64,000 nt of DNA from Lamprobacter modestohalophilus (GTDB lineage: Bacteria; Pseudomonadota; Gammaproteobacteria; Chromatiales; Chromatiaceae): NCBI RefSeq assembly GCF_016583905.1, contig NZ_NRRY01000013.1:1-64000 (forward strand), given 5' to 3'. Under the pieces are notes generated by a model that was not told the origin of the DNA, made no database searches, and was given only the letters and a program-made list of their open reading frames with translations. This document shows positions 63,402 to 64,000 of this stretch, piece by piece; position 1 is the first letter of the stretch, and every line of letters starts with the position of its first letter. A program made the translations under genes and the position numbers.

Positions 63402-64000
63402 ATGCTCGTGACGACCAAACCCAGCCTCGCTGATCGTTTTGATCAGAAGGTGTTCGACGCCATCTATTCGCGCGCACTGGTCTACAACACCTGCTGGGAA
63501 GACCCGGCCGTCGATCGTTTAGTGCTCAACATCGGCCCTGATGACCGCATCCTGGTCATCACCAGCGCTGGATGTAATGTTCTCGACTATGCCTTGGTCG
63601 GGCCGGCGGCAATCCATGCGGTCGACGCCAACCCGCGCCAGAATGCGCTGCTGGAGCTGAAGTTGGCCGGCATCCGCCGGCTTGAGTTCGAAGACTTCTT
63701 CGCCGCCTTTGGCCACGGCCACCACCCCGGTTTCGAGCGCCTCTATCGGCGGGAGCTACGCGCTGAGCTGAGCCCGTTCGCGCAAGCGTTCTGGGACAAG
63801 CGCGTGCGCTGGTTTGGCCATCCGCGCGGCAGTTTCTATTTCCATGGGCTATCCGGCATTGTCGCGAAGAGCTTCCACGCCTATCTTCGGGTGCGGCCAA
63901 GGCTCGCGGCGAGCATCTCCGAGCTGTTCGAGACCCGCTCGCTCGACGATCAGCGCCACGTCTATGAGACCCGGGTGCAGCCGCTGATCTGGTCGCCGAC
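63402..64000 (+). CDS. btaA: BtaA-like S-adenosylmethionine:diacylglycerol aminocarboxypropyltransferase (partial)
   Basis: The frame opens at ATG 63402 and runs off the right edge (about 199 residues visible). It has the DUF3419/BtaA pattern: IYSRALVYNTCWEDPAVDR near residue 22, then a methylase-like fold with ILVITSAGCNVLDYAL and IHAVDANPRQNALLELKLA. BtaA transfers the aminocarboxypropyl group of SAM to diacylglycerol, the first step towards the betaine lipid DGTS. A btaB N-methyltransferase would be expected beside it; it is not in view. The 199 bp before the gene hold only CTGATCAG palindromes. Confidence 0.82.
   Translation, partial: MLVTTKPSLADRFDQKVFDAIYSRALVYNTCWEDPAVDRLVLNIGPDDRILVITSAGCNVLDYALVGPAAIHAVDANPRQNALLELKLAGIRRLEFEDFFAAFGHGHHPGFERLYRRELRAELSPFAQAFWDKRVRWFGHPRGSFYFHGLSGIVAKSFHAYLRVRPRLAASISELFETRSLDDQRHVYETRVQPLIWSP

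Noticed and set aside
63199..63477. Minus-strand frame between malQ and btaA
   Set aside because: Overlaps the btaA start and contains the CTGATCAG palindromes; no family recognised.
1..64000. Search for rRNA, tRNA, CRISPR arrays, transposase genes and prophage genes
   Set aside because: Nothing convincing was seen by eye on either strand; a tRNA or covariance-model scan would be decisive.

Overview
The window is bacterial, GC-rich (by eye about 60-65%) and densely coded. Gene order and families point to a gammaproteobacterium, most likely a purple sulfur bacterium or relative (Chromatiales): lolC-lolD-comEC-exbB-exbD-msbA-lpxK-kdsB, rne with divergent rluC-HAD-sppA, ycgN-maf, and ogt-xerD-dsbC-dsbA. 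The species cannot be fixed from the sequence. No rRNA, tRNA, CRISPR array or transposase gene was seen.

Layout. 0-1.3 kb: start of a large secreted repeat protein running off the left edge, preceded by a sigma-54-type promoter with three spaced copies of one motif. 1.3-13.6 kb: alpha/beta hydrolase and pyruvate kinase, then the lipoprotein and lipid A export operon. 13.7-16.2 kb: small genes, a candidate sigma-54-driven small RNA, a BrnTA toxin-antitoxin pair and a tyrosine phosphatase with a decayed copy of its own 5' end nearby. 16.3-19.5 kb: overlapping deacetylase, glycosyltransferase and sulfotransferase genes. 19.5-26.4 kb: rne, rluC, HAD phosphatase, signal peptide peptidase. 26.4-31.9 kb: a metal-ATPase locus made of a DUF5132-like protein, an HMA-like membrane protein, a calcium-type P-type ATPase and a methionine adenosyltransferase (MAT) paralogue.

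32.05-42.5 kb is a restriction island: hsdM, truncated DUF1016 gene, hsdS split by an in-frame TGA, DUF262/HNH nuclease, RHH protein, degenerate Fic protein, hsdR and a YgjP-like peptidase. It is bracketed by 112-bp direct repeats of the 3' end of maf. 42.4-49.0 kb: ycgN-maf, ogt-xerD, dsbC, dsbA and an S9 peptidase. 49-50.1 kb: DUF89 phosphatase and zinc ribbon. 50.2-55.7 kb: a four-gene MdtNOP/AaeAB-like efflux operon. 56.0-57.5 kb: an unusual exported Cache plus CheD-like protein between two pseudogene scraps. 57.7-63.2 kb: glgB, glgC and malQ for glycogen. 63.4 kb to the edge: a btaA-like betaine-lipid synthase.

The most notable points are: (1) the MAT paralogue keeps the ATP/triphosphate residues but has replaced five residues that contact methionine in known MATs, and is translationally coupled to a P-type ATPase; (2) a candidate NtrC/sigma-54 small RNA of about 85 nt; (3) the Cache-CheD-like exported protein; (4) the maf-bracketed restriction island with its split hsdS and Fic protein lacking the catalytic histidine; (5) short in-frame tandem repeats in variable parts of many housekeeping proteins.
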